From Rotaria socialis (taxonomy: Eukaryota; Rotifera; Eurotatoria; Philodinida; Philodinidae): a stretch of 64,000 nt of DNA. A program made the position numbers and the translations under genes. The notes beneath the pieces were generated by a model. The model worked only from the letters and a program-made list of their open reading frames with translations, was not told the DNA's origin and did no database searches. How positions within the stretch are numbered: position 1 is the stretch's first letter; each line of letters opens with the position of its first letter. Of this stretch, positions 32,607-44,500 are shown piece after piece. The stretch spans positions 1 through 64,000 of the forward strand of contig CAJNYU010001530.1 in the NCBI GenBank assembly GCA_905331475.1. The letters run 5' to 3'.

Positions 32607-34183
32607 GTTAGCTTTTCATTGAATTCTAGTGCTACTGTTACGTCTATAATGTTGTTCAACGATTAATAATATATTCGTGTAACAATTAATACTGTAATGT
32701 AAATAATAGGCCAAAAAAATGAAAGTTTTACTATTGGCACATGCATGATCAGTTTTAGTAAATAAAATAAATGTCTGTTCCAATGAAAGAGATACAATGT
32801 GAATTACTCGATCATGCAAATCTGCATGTGCTTTATTGAAAACGAGGATCTGTCAAATATAACACTAATTCAACAAGACGTTGGTTTGACTAATCATCTC
32901 TCGATGCTTCTCTACAGTTCATAAAAGTTTTATTGTTTCTGTTGTAGATTAATTCGATTTAGTGTTGATATTTATAGGTCTTCAATAAATAAATTAAAAA
33001 TTTTTGACATTTCTCCTCTGTTTTCATCAGCACGACAATATGTCCCATATTGTTAGTAGTGAAATACTAATATGAACATAGCTAATAAAAGTATTACGTG
33101 TGCAATTTTCAAACATTTACATTCATTTTATATCATTGAGTGCACTATAATTATATTTTATATTAGAATTTTCTTTTAATTTTTTATTTAAAAATAATCT
33201 TACTATGACAGATAAAATGTCAACGATTTGTACTGAAAGAAAAGTCATGGGCAGACCTATTAAACTTCGTTCTTTTGTGAATATGCATGCAGTGGGAAAC
33301 AGACACATGTCGGTGGCTCAGTAATGTTTTATTACGCTTCAGCTGTTTTGTTTGGTAAACGGCTGGTTTTCCCATGGAGGGAAAAGCGAGATAACAGAAG
33401 TGCGTACTTCACTTGTACGCCACGCGTAGTTCACCTGTACTTTACAGCAGCCCATTTCTACTGCGCCTGCACTGTGAAGTGTGAGAAACTTGTTTTTGGC
33501 CTCGCGGTGGTATGTTTACATATGTTAATAAAACGTTTTCAATGCCTATTTCTTCGTTGACACGAGATTGAATCCCAATCGAACATAGGAAATGTTAAGG
33601 AAAACCTTGAGTTCAATACAATATGCATCAACTAAGAAAGAAAACTGAAAAATCCCTGATGTCTATATTAATCTTTTGCTCATTAATAAAACTCGACGCT
33701 CATTTTTAACTTCAAGGCCAATTCCCATAAAACGCATACAGAAGAAATGTTTTTAATATATAAATTCTCTTAAGTCATATTTTTATAGCTGTTAAATTAC
33801 TGTAAAACATAGTCTCCGACAGTTATGATTCCTTTGAATTTTCTGTTCCGAATCTTTTGATGAAAACATGCATCTTCTTATTATTAGTGAACCTTCGAAT
33901 CGCTGATGAATAATTAAAATCAAAGTCATTTCACGAGTAGAAATAAAGCGGTGATAGTATTTGCTTGAATTTTGCGATTAATTCAATTCTTTTTGTTATT
34001 CGATTCTCAATCGTTCAATAAACCGACGATGAATATTTTATGTGTCCAAAAACGTTCGACGAAACACAACGATATCACATGCCTTTTATATTACAGAAAC
34101 CGTTGACAAGAGAAAGAAAAAGAAAATAACCGATAGATATACATGCCTAAGTTCATTTCTTGCAAAATATCAAACTTGTTGCA
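32607..34183. other. Intergenic DNA
   Basis: No gene recognised. An unusually GC-balanced patch lies at about 33300-33560, containing several short TACGC/GTAC inverted bits and an open frame with no family resemblance. The rest is AT-rich. Confidence 0.35.
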
Positions 34184-34191
34184 TACCGAAC

Positions 34192-34496
34192 CAGAGATGG
34201 GCAAGTCAGCGTTTTTTCGACTCAAGTCAAGTCAAGTCAGACGTTTTTAAGTCAAGTCAATTAGAGTCATAATTCATTCAAAAAGTCATCAGGTGAAGTC
34301 ATTTTTTGACTTGACTTGCCCATCTTTGATTTATTAGTTGTATTTTTCTTCTACATTTCAAATTAGAGTTTAAAAATTCAATTAATAAAAGTTCTCTATA
34401 CATATAGTTTTTTAATTGACTTGAATTTCTCTGTACGACTTGTTGCAAGTCAAGTCAAGTCATGACCCATCACTGACTTGACTTGCCCATCTCTGT
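34192..34496. mobile_element. hAT-type MITE, 305 bp, AAGTC-repeat interior
   Basis: Terminal inverted repeats are CAGAGATGGGCAAGTCA on the left and the complementary TGACTTGACTTGCCCATCTCTG-type end on the right. The 8-bp target duplication is TACCGAAC (34184-34191) and TACTGAAC (34497-34504), one mismatch. The interior is made of AAGTC units. A third, internal end-like copy, GACTTGCCCATCTTTG, sits at about 34313-34328, so the element may be nested or a tandem of two hairpins. CAGAGATGGGCAA is a classical hAT terminus. Confidence 0.85.
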
Positions 34497-34504
34497 ACTG
34501 AACA

Positions 34505-34832
34505 CTTGAAATACAACCTTCACACTTGCATAGTAAATACTTGATAAGAAAGTGCAGAATGACGTACGTTGCTAGTTGTCATCAATAGGACTCGTTTTTT
34601 TAAGCTTTCAAGAACAAAATCAAAGTACAGCCGAAATGATATGTAGAGTCAACGAGTGTTAACATTCATGTGATGATTTTTTGCAAGATTTGATTTTAGC
34701 GAATTTCTTCGGCAACAAAAAATATCGCTCCGATGAAAAAGACCTTCAATGTTTCGTAATTTATGTAAAATTTATAGAACATGAGATCATTGACATTCGT
34801 AACCGAATTTCAAAAGTGAAGTGTCGTTATGA
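34505..34832. other. Spacer between MITE and phosphatase gene
   Basis: AT-rich, no feature recognised beyond the likely promoter region of the following gene. Confidence 0.35.
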
Positions 34833-35018
34833 ATCATTATTCTTGTAGATTTAAGATACAGAAAAAAAGCTGTCACTGCAGCATTTACTTTAGCACTTTA
34901 TTTTTATTTGTCATATGTAGTAAAACAAAACTCACAAATATTCGTTGAAAGCAAACACGTTATAAATTCACTATTACACAAATTACAATCCAAACAAAAA
35001 CGTTATAAAGAATCAGCA

Positions 35019-35552
35019 ATGAATTGCACTATTTGTAACAAGGAGAGTAACAAGATTTATGACAATATCAATTTATGTGAACTTTGCTATCAAACCAATA
35101 TAAAACAATTGAATTTATTCAATGCTAGTCTTACATATGAACCTCCAAACTATATCATCGACAACGTATATTTAGGATCGCAAAAGTCTGGCGTTGATGC
35201 AGACAAATTATTTGAACTCAATATCAAATATGTATTAATATTAGGAAAAGGAATGAGTAGAAATTTCGATCATATAAACTATAAATTAATCGAAATCGAT
35301 GATTCATTAGAACAAAACATATCAAACTACATTAAAGAAGCATTGGATTTTATTGCTGAAAGCCATAATAATGATTCTAATATATTAGTTCATTGTGTTT
35401 CTGGCATTTCTAGAAGTGCTTCAATAGTAATAGCTTACATAATGGACAAATATAAAATAAATTATGATCGAGCTTTTGCTTATGTAAAAACAAAAAGAGC
35501 AAGTGTATGTCCAAATACAAATTTTATCGATCAATTAACCAATCTACAATAG
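35019..35552 (+). CDS. Dual-specificity protein phosphatase with N-terminal Cys-rich finger
   Basis: 177 residues from the first in-frame ATG. The DSP domain (about residues 48-177) begins IIDNVYLGSQKSG, has the aromatic/acidic loop region EIDDSLEQNISNYI, and carries the signature HCVSGISRS (HCX5RS: Cys nucleophile, phosphate-binding Arg), then A-Y-I-M and the C-terminal helix NTNFIDQL. Small DSPs dephosphorylate Tyr/Thr of MAP kinases or other substrates. The N-terminus has CTIC and CELC pairs 17 residues apart, likely a four-Cys zinc site. The frame stays open upstream to about 34833 without an ATG, with AG acceptors near 34880-34893, so an upstream exon is possible. An ATG-TAG mini-frame at 34914 precedes the start. 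AATAAA at 35700. Confidence 0.8.
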   Translation: MNCTICNKESNKIYDNINLCELCYQTNIKQLNLFNASLTYEPPNYIIDNVYLGSQKSGVDADKLFELNIKYVLILGKGMSRNFDHINYKLIEIDDSLEQNISNYIKEALDFIAESHNNDSNILVHCVSGISRSASIVIAYIMDKYKINYDRAFAYVKTKRASVCPNTNFIDQLTNLQ

Positions 35553-35699
35553 ATTTCCTTGATGTATACACTTCAATGTTGATTTTATTTTTAAGAATTG
35601 CTTGCTGACAGTTATAATTGATAACGGGCAAGACTATATCTGTTAGCGGTTTATTTATAAGTCGAATTATCATAATTTCATTAGCGAATGCTTTTCTCT

Positions 35700-35705
35700 A
35701 ATAAA
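35700..35705 (+). terminator. Polyadenylation signal AATAAA
   Basis: A canonical hexamer about 150 bp after the dual-specificity phosphatase stop codon. Confidence 0.5.
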
Positions 35706-35879
35706 AATCAGAATTAATTTGTGCCACGAGTCTAGAATCAATTTGACATTATCTTTGCGTTTAATCGGCGTTGTCAGTACTCACGCCAGCGATTTTTCTG
35801 AAGAAAACTCACAAATCACCCAGGAAAATCTTCACTCAACATTGCAAAGCTTCGATGATGTATATTAAGAATTGTGAGC

Positions 35880-36400
35880 AGTTCAGAGTCATTAGATTAA
35901 CAAAATTTTACAAAATGAAATGTAATTGATATGCATCAATCATATTCATTCGTATCCATACAGAACTGGAGATCATCAACTATTGCTATTTCTAATATAG
36001 CGAAAAAGACTATACATTTTTACTTGCTATTGTCAATATAACATGCATCATGTCTGGCTACTCTCGCAGATTACAGTTATTTTTCTTTTATCGATGGAAT
36101 AGATAGTTGCTATCCTAGAAATTTCAACCATCGATCTCAGTGACGACAAGACATACGCAATTCGATCAAGTATTAAACATACTAATAATTAAATACTTTA
36201 ATTCATACAATTCGATTGTCTCACAATAATATGTAAATTTTCAATAAACATTACACACAAAAAGAAAACAGCATTCCAAGAGCAATAATTAAGACAGAAA
36301 GAAAAGGGTGAACATTATCTCATTAGAAAAATAATATAAAAAAAAAAGAAAAGAAAGCGAGAACAAATATCTACATTCAATACAGAAAAAAGGCTAAAGC
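35880..36400. repeat. Duplicated 3' flank of the receptor phosphatase (copy matching 31.4-32.1 kb)
   Basis: The downstream flank of the receptor tyrosine phosphatase, similar in order and orientation to 31440-32050. It is a segmental duplication 4.4 kb apart, not a transposon: I see no terminal repeats. TTTATT at 36416-36421, just beyond it, is the likely polyadenylation signal of the receptor gene on the minus strand. Confidence 0.6.
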
Positions 36401-36504
36401 ATATTCGTAATATTATTTATTTTCTTGTAAACATCACATTAAATTCGCGTATTATCAAAAGAAAATCTTCGACTATAAGTCACTGTGTTGACTAGGAATT
36501 GAGA

Positions 36505-38557
36505 TCATATCAAATTATCAAATGAACTTAAATATTCAAGTGCTGAACGATAACAAAATTGATATTGATCCTTAAAAAACAAAATTCAGAAATTTAGATA
36601 CGATGAAAAACGAGTTGTTTTGTTTACTTCTGTTTGAACAAGTGCTGGTCGTTGTGTACGTAATAACTTCACCGTTTGAAATACATCAATAACACCTTCG
36701 TATCGTACTCGTTCAAGTACAATACTTAATGTTAGAAATACGCCAGTTCTTCCAACACCTTTTAATAGGAAAAAAGTTGAATTCATATCATAGAAATTTT
36801 TCTAAAACATTTTTACCAGCTGAACAATGCACAACAATGGGTCCATCTTGACCAAAACCTTCTTTAGTTTTATGTACTTGTCCTATGACATCAATAAATC
36901 CTTCTCCGGCTTTAGGTACACCTTGTTCAGGCCATTCCGTATAAAGAAAATGTCGAATAGTTCGACATTGACCATCCTATGAAGAAAAATGAGAATTTAA
37001 TTATCGAAAAAAAACATCATCAAATTATTTTTATTTACCCTTGAATCAGTTAATTTAAATTCACTTAATAAATATTGCGACATATGATATTCACCAAGTG
37101 GATCAATAATGAAATATCCGTAACGCACCGATCGATCTATTGGCCAATACTGTGCACATTTTTCTCTTCCCATTTCTTTTAATTTTGTCAGCATAACAAT
37201 TATTGTTACATTATGTTCCCATATCATTCTCCAAAAATCTTCTATGGTTTCATCCAATGGTCCTTGTGTTGCTATATAACCATTTTTCAATCGATAGCCC
37301 TGAAATTTTTTATTAATAATCAATTGTAAATATATAGAAAATGAGAAAATTCAATTATTTTCCCTGAGAACAACTTCGGTTTATATACTTGAGCCATAGG
37401 AGATTTTCTAGAGGTAGCGACTAACGATAGAAGTTTCTTATCGATTAGTGGACGATCTAGTTTCTATCGAAGAATAAAAAAAAAAACAGTTCTCTTATAT
37501 CATCGGTTTTCTAGTTATATGGCAATTAATTCTAAACCTGATCTAAAATTAATTTGGAAATACGTGACAAACACGTTGCAATTCTCTCTTTGATCGTGTG
37601 ATCAATAGTTATATCATGTTTCATATTTTATTCTCATGAGAATTTCACTAGCGGCTTTCTATAGAGCTTGTGCATTCTGGATAGCTTCGACTTATTATTA
37701 TTATTTGTTTCGAATATTCTTGTCGAAATGCTCAATCTTTTTTTTTCTAATTTAATAAGGAATCATATTTCCGGTACCTTTCTTTAGAAATCTAATTAAA
37801 TAAACGCCTAGATATATGTTTAATATATGCTTTTGTAGAACGTCGCCAGTTGTATCCTACGGTGAAACCTACAGTCTTCTATTTTGTTTCTTTCGAAAGT
37901 TATTTCAAAAATCTACCGGCGGGTTTCTTTTAATCGAACCTGTAGTATAAATTACTGAAACTATTCTCTATTCATGAGTAAAATCAACACTCAGTCCTGC
38001 CGAACCGCCTATTTCAAACAAAGACAATCGGATGTCGACACATAGAGTTGCATATATTTCTATGAAACTTACGTCAATATAAGATGCATTAATGTAATCA
38101 GATCCATCAATGCCACGTATTGGAGATAAGCAAACGCGAGTATTTTCATCTAATAATAAGAAAAGATATTAAGCAAAAATATGTTTTTAAAACTCTTAAA
38201 GAGGAAGAATTCGATCTACATACATGGTAAAATATTTACGAGACGATTTTTAAATTTATTGGATGGATTATTTGCACTAATGAATTTCGATGGTTGCGCT
38301 TTAAAATTTGCTAAACGCTAAATGAATAAAAATAGAAACACAATTATTTCTACAATGTAAATTCATTCATTCGTGAGGTATTTACTTTAAATTCAAGTTC
38401 CATGTCTGTCAATGAACTATCATTGATGGGCTGTAAAAGTCGTTGCAAATGTGTGAATAGATTTCGAGCTGAAATTTCAGTTTGACCTGATTGTATTGCT
38501 TCATTCATAGCTTCATAAATAAATATATATTGTTCTTCAGTTTGAACAATATAATTT
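36505..38557 (-). other. RPTP second phosphatase domain D2
   Basis: Exons 38386-38557, 38224-38317, 38073-38149, 37039-37299, 36817-36976, 36628-36758 and 36505-36570. Sequence runs from [16 protein letters not shown] through [43 protein letters not shown] and [11 protein letters not shown] to [14 protein letters not shown] and the stop. WPE instead of WPD is the usual LAR D2 substitution that lowers activity; D2 is mainly regulatory. An unusually long 773-bp intron separates 37300 from 38072. Confidence 0.9.
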
Positions 38558-41500
38558 CTAGAAAGAAAACAATTATTAAAAATTAATTCGATTGAGTGAT
38601 CGAATTTATTGGAAATAATTAGTTGAAAAATATTGTCGTTGAATCAAAATCGTGACTATTTTTGTTTTTCGGTTTTTATAAGGAAGAGACGTTAAGGGCG
38701 AGCTCAGCTATTCGTGAAACCTTTGATTCGTATGTTTCTCTCTCGCATGAATAAACATTTTAATCTTACCGTTGTGCCCGTAATAGAGTCACATAACCGT
38801 ATATATCAAGTGTCTTTTCATATTTCAATCTTTCTATTAAAGCATCAATAACAATAAAACAACCAGTTCGGCCAACACCTGCTGAGCAATGCACAACTAT
38901 AGGAGTAGCATCACATGGATGAAGACTTTTCACTCGTCGGACAAACATTAAAAATGATGTTGCATGTTCTAATATGCCATGATCTAAACATATACATAAA
39001 TAATATTATCAATTGTATACTTGAAATAGAAGACTGACGAATACGGTGCAGTCTAATGATAAATTTAATATTCCTATACATTATCTAACGCGTCACATGT
39101 GTCCACATAGTCTGTATGCTATCATACGGATACTATCTCGAACAATATTTTTTGCTCGTCTTTAGAAACAGAATCTGTTTATCATGGGAATCATCGAATT
39201 TCAGTCCGGAAAAAAGAACTTGATTTAATGATCTTACCAGGCCATGCTGTAAATTGACAATGCCGAATTTCTCGTTTTTCCGGATGACCGGTCTAAAAAA
39301 ATCATACAGTTGAATAGTTTTTACAGTCGATCCCGCAATCTTACCCATGCTATAGTAAATGTCCGTATACTATAAGAAGCTAATTCAATAAAATCTGTTA
39401 AAGTAACTTGAATAGATCCATAGGTTTCTGTGCCACGACTTGGCCAATATTGATCACATTTAAGACGATTTCGTTCTTCTAACTTTGTCATCATAACAAT
39501 ACAAGTCGAATTTGTTTCCCAAATCATTCGCCAGAAATCTGAAAATGTATTCGGCAATGGTCCTTGCGTTGCTATATAAGCATGTTGCTTTCTGTAACCA
39601 TCTAAATAATTTGCATTTATGTAATCACTACCCATTACGCTATCAATGCGCCGTAAGATAACACGTGAATGATCGTAAGCAACAACATTAGCATAACGAT
39701 TTTTTGTTTTATTACATTCAAGTTTGGAATTTTCCCATGAAAACTGTTCGCCTGGATCAATAGACTAAAATAAACGGTCAATCAAGATATTATTTTGAGA
39801 ACGACGAGCCACTTCGTTTTTAAACTTCTAGTAGATGTGTATTGACCTGAGAGAACACATTTTAATTGATCTTTCTTATTTTTCTACTTCAGATCTCAGC
39901 GTATGCCTCGAAATTTGTTGATTTTCTATGACTTAAAAACAGCAAGATTTTCATTTCGATTGTCCTTCCAATGATAGCAATACGAAGTAGCACTGTTCAT
40001 ATCAATTGAAAATTATCAAATTCAAAAGGAGAAACATTTGCTGCCTGCTGTCGAAAACAAAATGTAGAATTGTTTGCGCAGAAGAAGGATTTAAAATCTC
40101 GAAAAATTAATGGCAAACTTTAAAATAATATTTCTTTGCGTATTTTCTAAGAAATTTTCTTACTTCATATTCTTGAGAAAATTTATAATTATCTGCAGCT
40201 TTCAAATGTTCAAGGTTAGCTGAAAATTCTTCAATTGGTATTGGTGGATAAGTTGTTATTTGTTGTACTCGTCGTATTTCAACGGGCTCACCGGATGACG
40301 CAGGTGAAATTGTTGGTGGTAAAATTGGCATTTGCATTTCCATCGTTAAAACTTTTGGTGTTAAATCGAATGGTACACTTTCTGGTGGTGGTGTTAATGA
40401 TTTTCTTTTGTTTCGATTGAATTTCACCGAGAATAGAATAACAATAATAAGAATAACAAAAAGTAAAAACATTATTCCAAATATCCACAATAAACTATTA
40501 AAAGTTTCTCTATTCGATGCTTGAACTAGTTTCGATGCTATGTGTACTTGTACTGTTGAACTTGATGTTGTCAAATTTTCTTTTTTACGATTAAAACTCC
40601 ACGAAACAATTTTTACTCTAATTGTGTTTATTAATGGCGAATTATTATAAACTCGGCCTGAAAATGGTGCCCAATCTCGTGTTTCCTTTCCATCACCTAA
40701 TATAAACATTTCCGGCAATTCAGATTCATTAAATACAGCAGCTGTATAGCAACATTCACGATGACCCTATTTTCAGAAAATGTAAAACTAACATGAAAGC
40801 TTGCTTTTTTCCTCTAATTGCGACTTACTGCTTGTGGTGCATATGTTTGATACGATGGATGATCATTAAGTTGAACAACAACATAGTAACGATCAATAGG
40901 ACCATTTTTAGTTGATGCACGATGTAAACGAAGATAAACTTGCTGATTATTTCCATTGATAACACTACGCCGATCTTGTTCCGGTCGATCGACATATGTT
41001 GGAACATCATAATCCGTTGAAAATTTTATTGTTGCTGGTCGACTATAAATTTTCGATGTTGCCTGTTCCGATGTTGTTATTGTTCCAGTTAAATTAAGTG
41101 TATAATGTGTATTTGGTACTAAACTGGTTACTAGCCATTCACGTTTACCTTGTGTAGGCGGAATTGTTATGAGACCAGCGGAATTATGATGAGATGTTGA
41201 ACGTGCTGTACCTAAACTATCCACGTAATTTTGTATACCTTCATAATGAACCTAGAAAAGCGAATGAAATTTTTCCAAACATGATCGTTTCATTTTCGTG
41301 TGCATTAAAACAAACTTCAAGTTTTTGTATTTGCCGATGGGATTCATGATTAGTTTCATTGAAGAAAAATATTAATTTAAGGCCCGTCGATGTTAGATCT
41401 GTATACGTCATATTATATGGTCGACTTAATTGATTATCATAGTTGACAACCTGCTTTGCATCTAAATAAATGTCCTTATTAGTATTTGATTTTACTGAAC

Positions 41501-44500
41501 AAGAGAAAGGTCACATGTGGTCATGTGCGTGTCATTGAATTTTGTGAAACTGTATTTTCAATGTTTCTTAGTTGCTATTATTATTTTATTCAATAATAAA
41601 ATACAATTATCTGATAAGAGCAAAGTTCTTCTTTTTTTGTAAATTCAATAAACGAGCTTACTAATTGATCTACATACACTTTCTCATAGTATGTATTCAA
41701 GCGAAAATTCGTTGCAAGCACAGAACACATTCTTTCCATCGATTCAAATTGATGAGATCAAAGTTAGCCTGTAGGGATTGGTGTGAATGGGTAAATCAAT
41801 TTTTGAAAACGGTATGCCACTGAATAACTATAACGAGTAGATCATAGACGATTATTTCAATTTGCAGATTTAGCAAACAAAATCGCTGTAAAAAAAAGAA
41901 GGTTATCTACATTATTATCTGAATCGATGGAGCTTAGTAAAAAGAATATCGGCCAATGTAGAGTCACTCAAGTTTTGTCGAAATGTTGTAGCGTGCAACT
42001 TCTATCAACTCGTTTGCATTCACTTTCCTAAACCATACAGTTATTTTACTAAGAAAGTCTCGCCTGTTCATTAATCTACTTGTTTTTTCCAAACAAAGAA
42101 ATATGCAACAATGTTTTCCTTAATGATTGTTATTTTAGAATACTTTATTTTCTCGGATAAAAAGATCTGACTTGAGAACTCAAGTTACATATTGACTTTC
42201 CATGAAAAGAAATCTACACCGTAGCGTACTCAATAGAACTATAGGCATCAGACATTAACTGTATGGTTCATTTTTTTGTGTGTGGATAGTTCATAGCTTT
42301 GACATCGATGGCTCTAGCCTTTCAACAGCACTCAACTATTGCAATCAATATTTATTATTCTAATAAACATAGAGTTTACATCTAAACTTTGATTGTTGTC
42401 GTTGTGTGAATTGAAATCACAATCAGCTTAGAGATAGCAAGATTTTTCTTGTGTTTATTTAATGATAAATCTAATATTTTACTTACGACGATATATGTCA
42501 GCAACACGAATCTCCGATAGATCACCTTCACGTCTTGTTGTTCCCGATGAATGCAGTGGATCATTAATAATTGTATTAGAGAATTCTGCACTAACACGTA
42601 CATTATACATTGCCGACGATTTTAACCCACTTATAATCGCTGAAGTTGCACCAAAATTCATTGGAGAATATAGAGACCATTGATTTTCAGCTTTATTTTC
42701 AGCTTTATCATTATAATGTACAATATATCGTTCAACAGGTGGATAGTAGATTGGTGACCAAAATACTTGAATTGTTGTTTCATTTGAACGAACAACATGA
42801 ACATCACGTGGAGCTGGGTCTATATTGAAAAAAATTGTTTTTAAAAGATACATATTTATTTATTTATTCAATTATTTCTAATTTTACAGTTTGATGGATG
42901 GGGCGTTAGAAGATAGTATATACTGGAACGTAAAATATAATTATTAACCGGATGATAATTTGTCAAGATCAGTAACACAATATAGTAAAGTGTTATTTGA
43001 TACATTGAAATCATGCTTAGTTTATGACATTCTCAAACAGAAATGGCACGTTAACAAGAATCAATTTAACATATGTTTAATGTCAAGAAAGAAATTTTCC
43101 TCTACTTTCTGTTTTGTTCTGTCTCTCTCTGTATGTTCATTCTGCTTTGTTTTAGATAGTGAATGTTGCAGAACAAAAAAAAACGCGAAGAATGGAAAAA
43201 GGAAAAAACGACGAGATATCCATTTCTGTCATTACATTTCTTTTTTCTGTCTTTTGAGAGTAGACATTGATACAATACTGTGCTTTTAGAAGAGAAACGA
43301 CAACAATGTCATGGATGCTATACGAAGAAGCTTTAGTCGTGCACAGACGTTTGCCTGATTGGGATATCTAATATAATATTTTATTGAGCAAACAAATGCA
43401 GAAGTCTTTCAGCTTTTTTTCATTCAATGTCTATCAATGATCCCTTGTATTCTCCTTGCATCATAAGCGAGTAGTACCCACCAAATAGTGAGCCTAGCTT
43501 TCTTTTTCTTTTATAATCAACAGGATGTCGTTCTACTAACGTTAGAAAGATTTTCTAGCATAAAAAAAAAAGAAGAGACTTACTCAGCATGTTAATATAC
43601 AATTGATATTCGATAGTAGAAGAGTTTTGACCATTACGATTGATACATCGAGCAGAAAAATGTACAGTTGTATTTGGATGAATACTGTATGGATCATTAT
43701 CATTGATTTGTATGTCTAATTTTTTTATTGTATTATCCAACGATTGCATTTGAATCGTTCGATTTGTTTGATCAAGTTCAGTAATTGTTATGTAGACTTT
43801 ATCGATATCATGTACATTAGATGGTAAATCCCATGTGACACTTAATGTATGAGCATTAACAATATAGGCTGTTAAATTACTTGGCGAAAAATGTCCTAAA
43901 TAGAAAAAAATAATAAGACTCCAATTTAATCAAAATTTAGTTTACATGGATTTTGAATAGAGAAAATACGTTAGAGAAATCCAATGAAAATTTATTTTCC
44001 AAGATAGACACTTTTATATGCACCCGAATGTTTAGGTTAACTTTGATCTTGTTTCTTTTCAAGTTATAGTTATCTCATTGGCCATGAGGATATCGTCGAT
44101 TGTATCACAAAACCAAAACTCAATTATCAATAAAATGTTCACCACATGGTCAATCATATCAAACGCTATTCGATACTGAATTTACAAACCACAACATATC
44201 AGCAGTTAGTACGCGAGTAAACGTAATAGTATAGATTACTCTAAAATTTGTTTTACATTGAATTTTATATTTCTTAGCAAAAAATTAGCAAAATTATTTA
44301 TTATCTAAATTAAGTGTCGAGAAGTTAATAATTAAATTTTATGAGTTTCTTTTGCTTTGTTACCGCTTCTACTAGGAAAAGTCTTAGTCATTAATCTTAC
44401 TAATCAATCGAAAGCTGCATACACACACACACACTGGTATTGTTTCAGAAGGTATTTCAATATGAATGTAGAAATAAATTATAACAGATTGTTCATCGGG

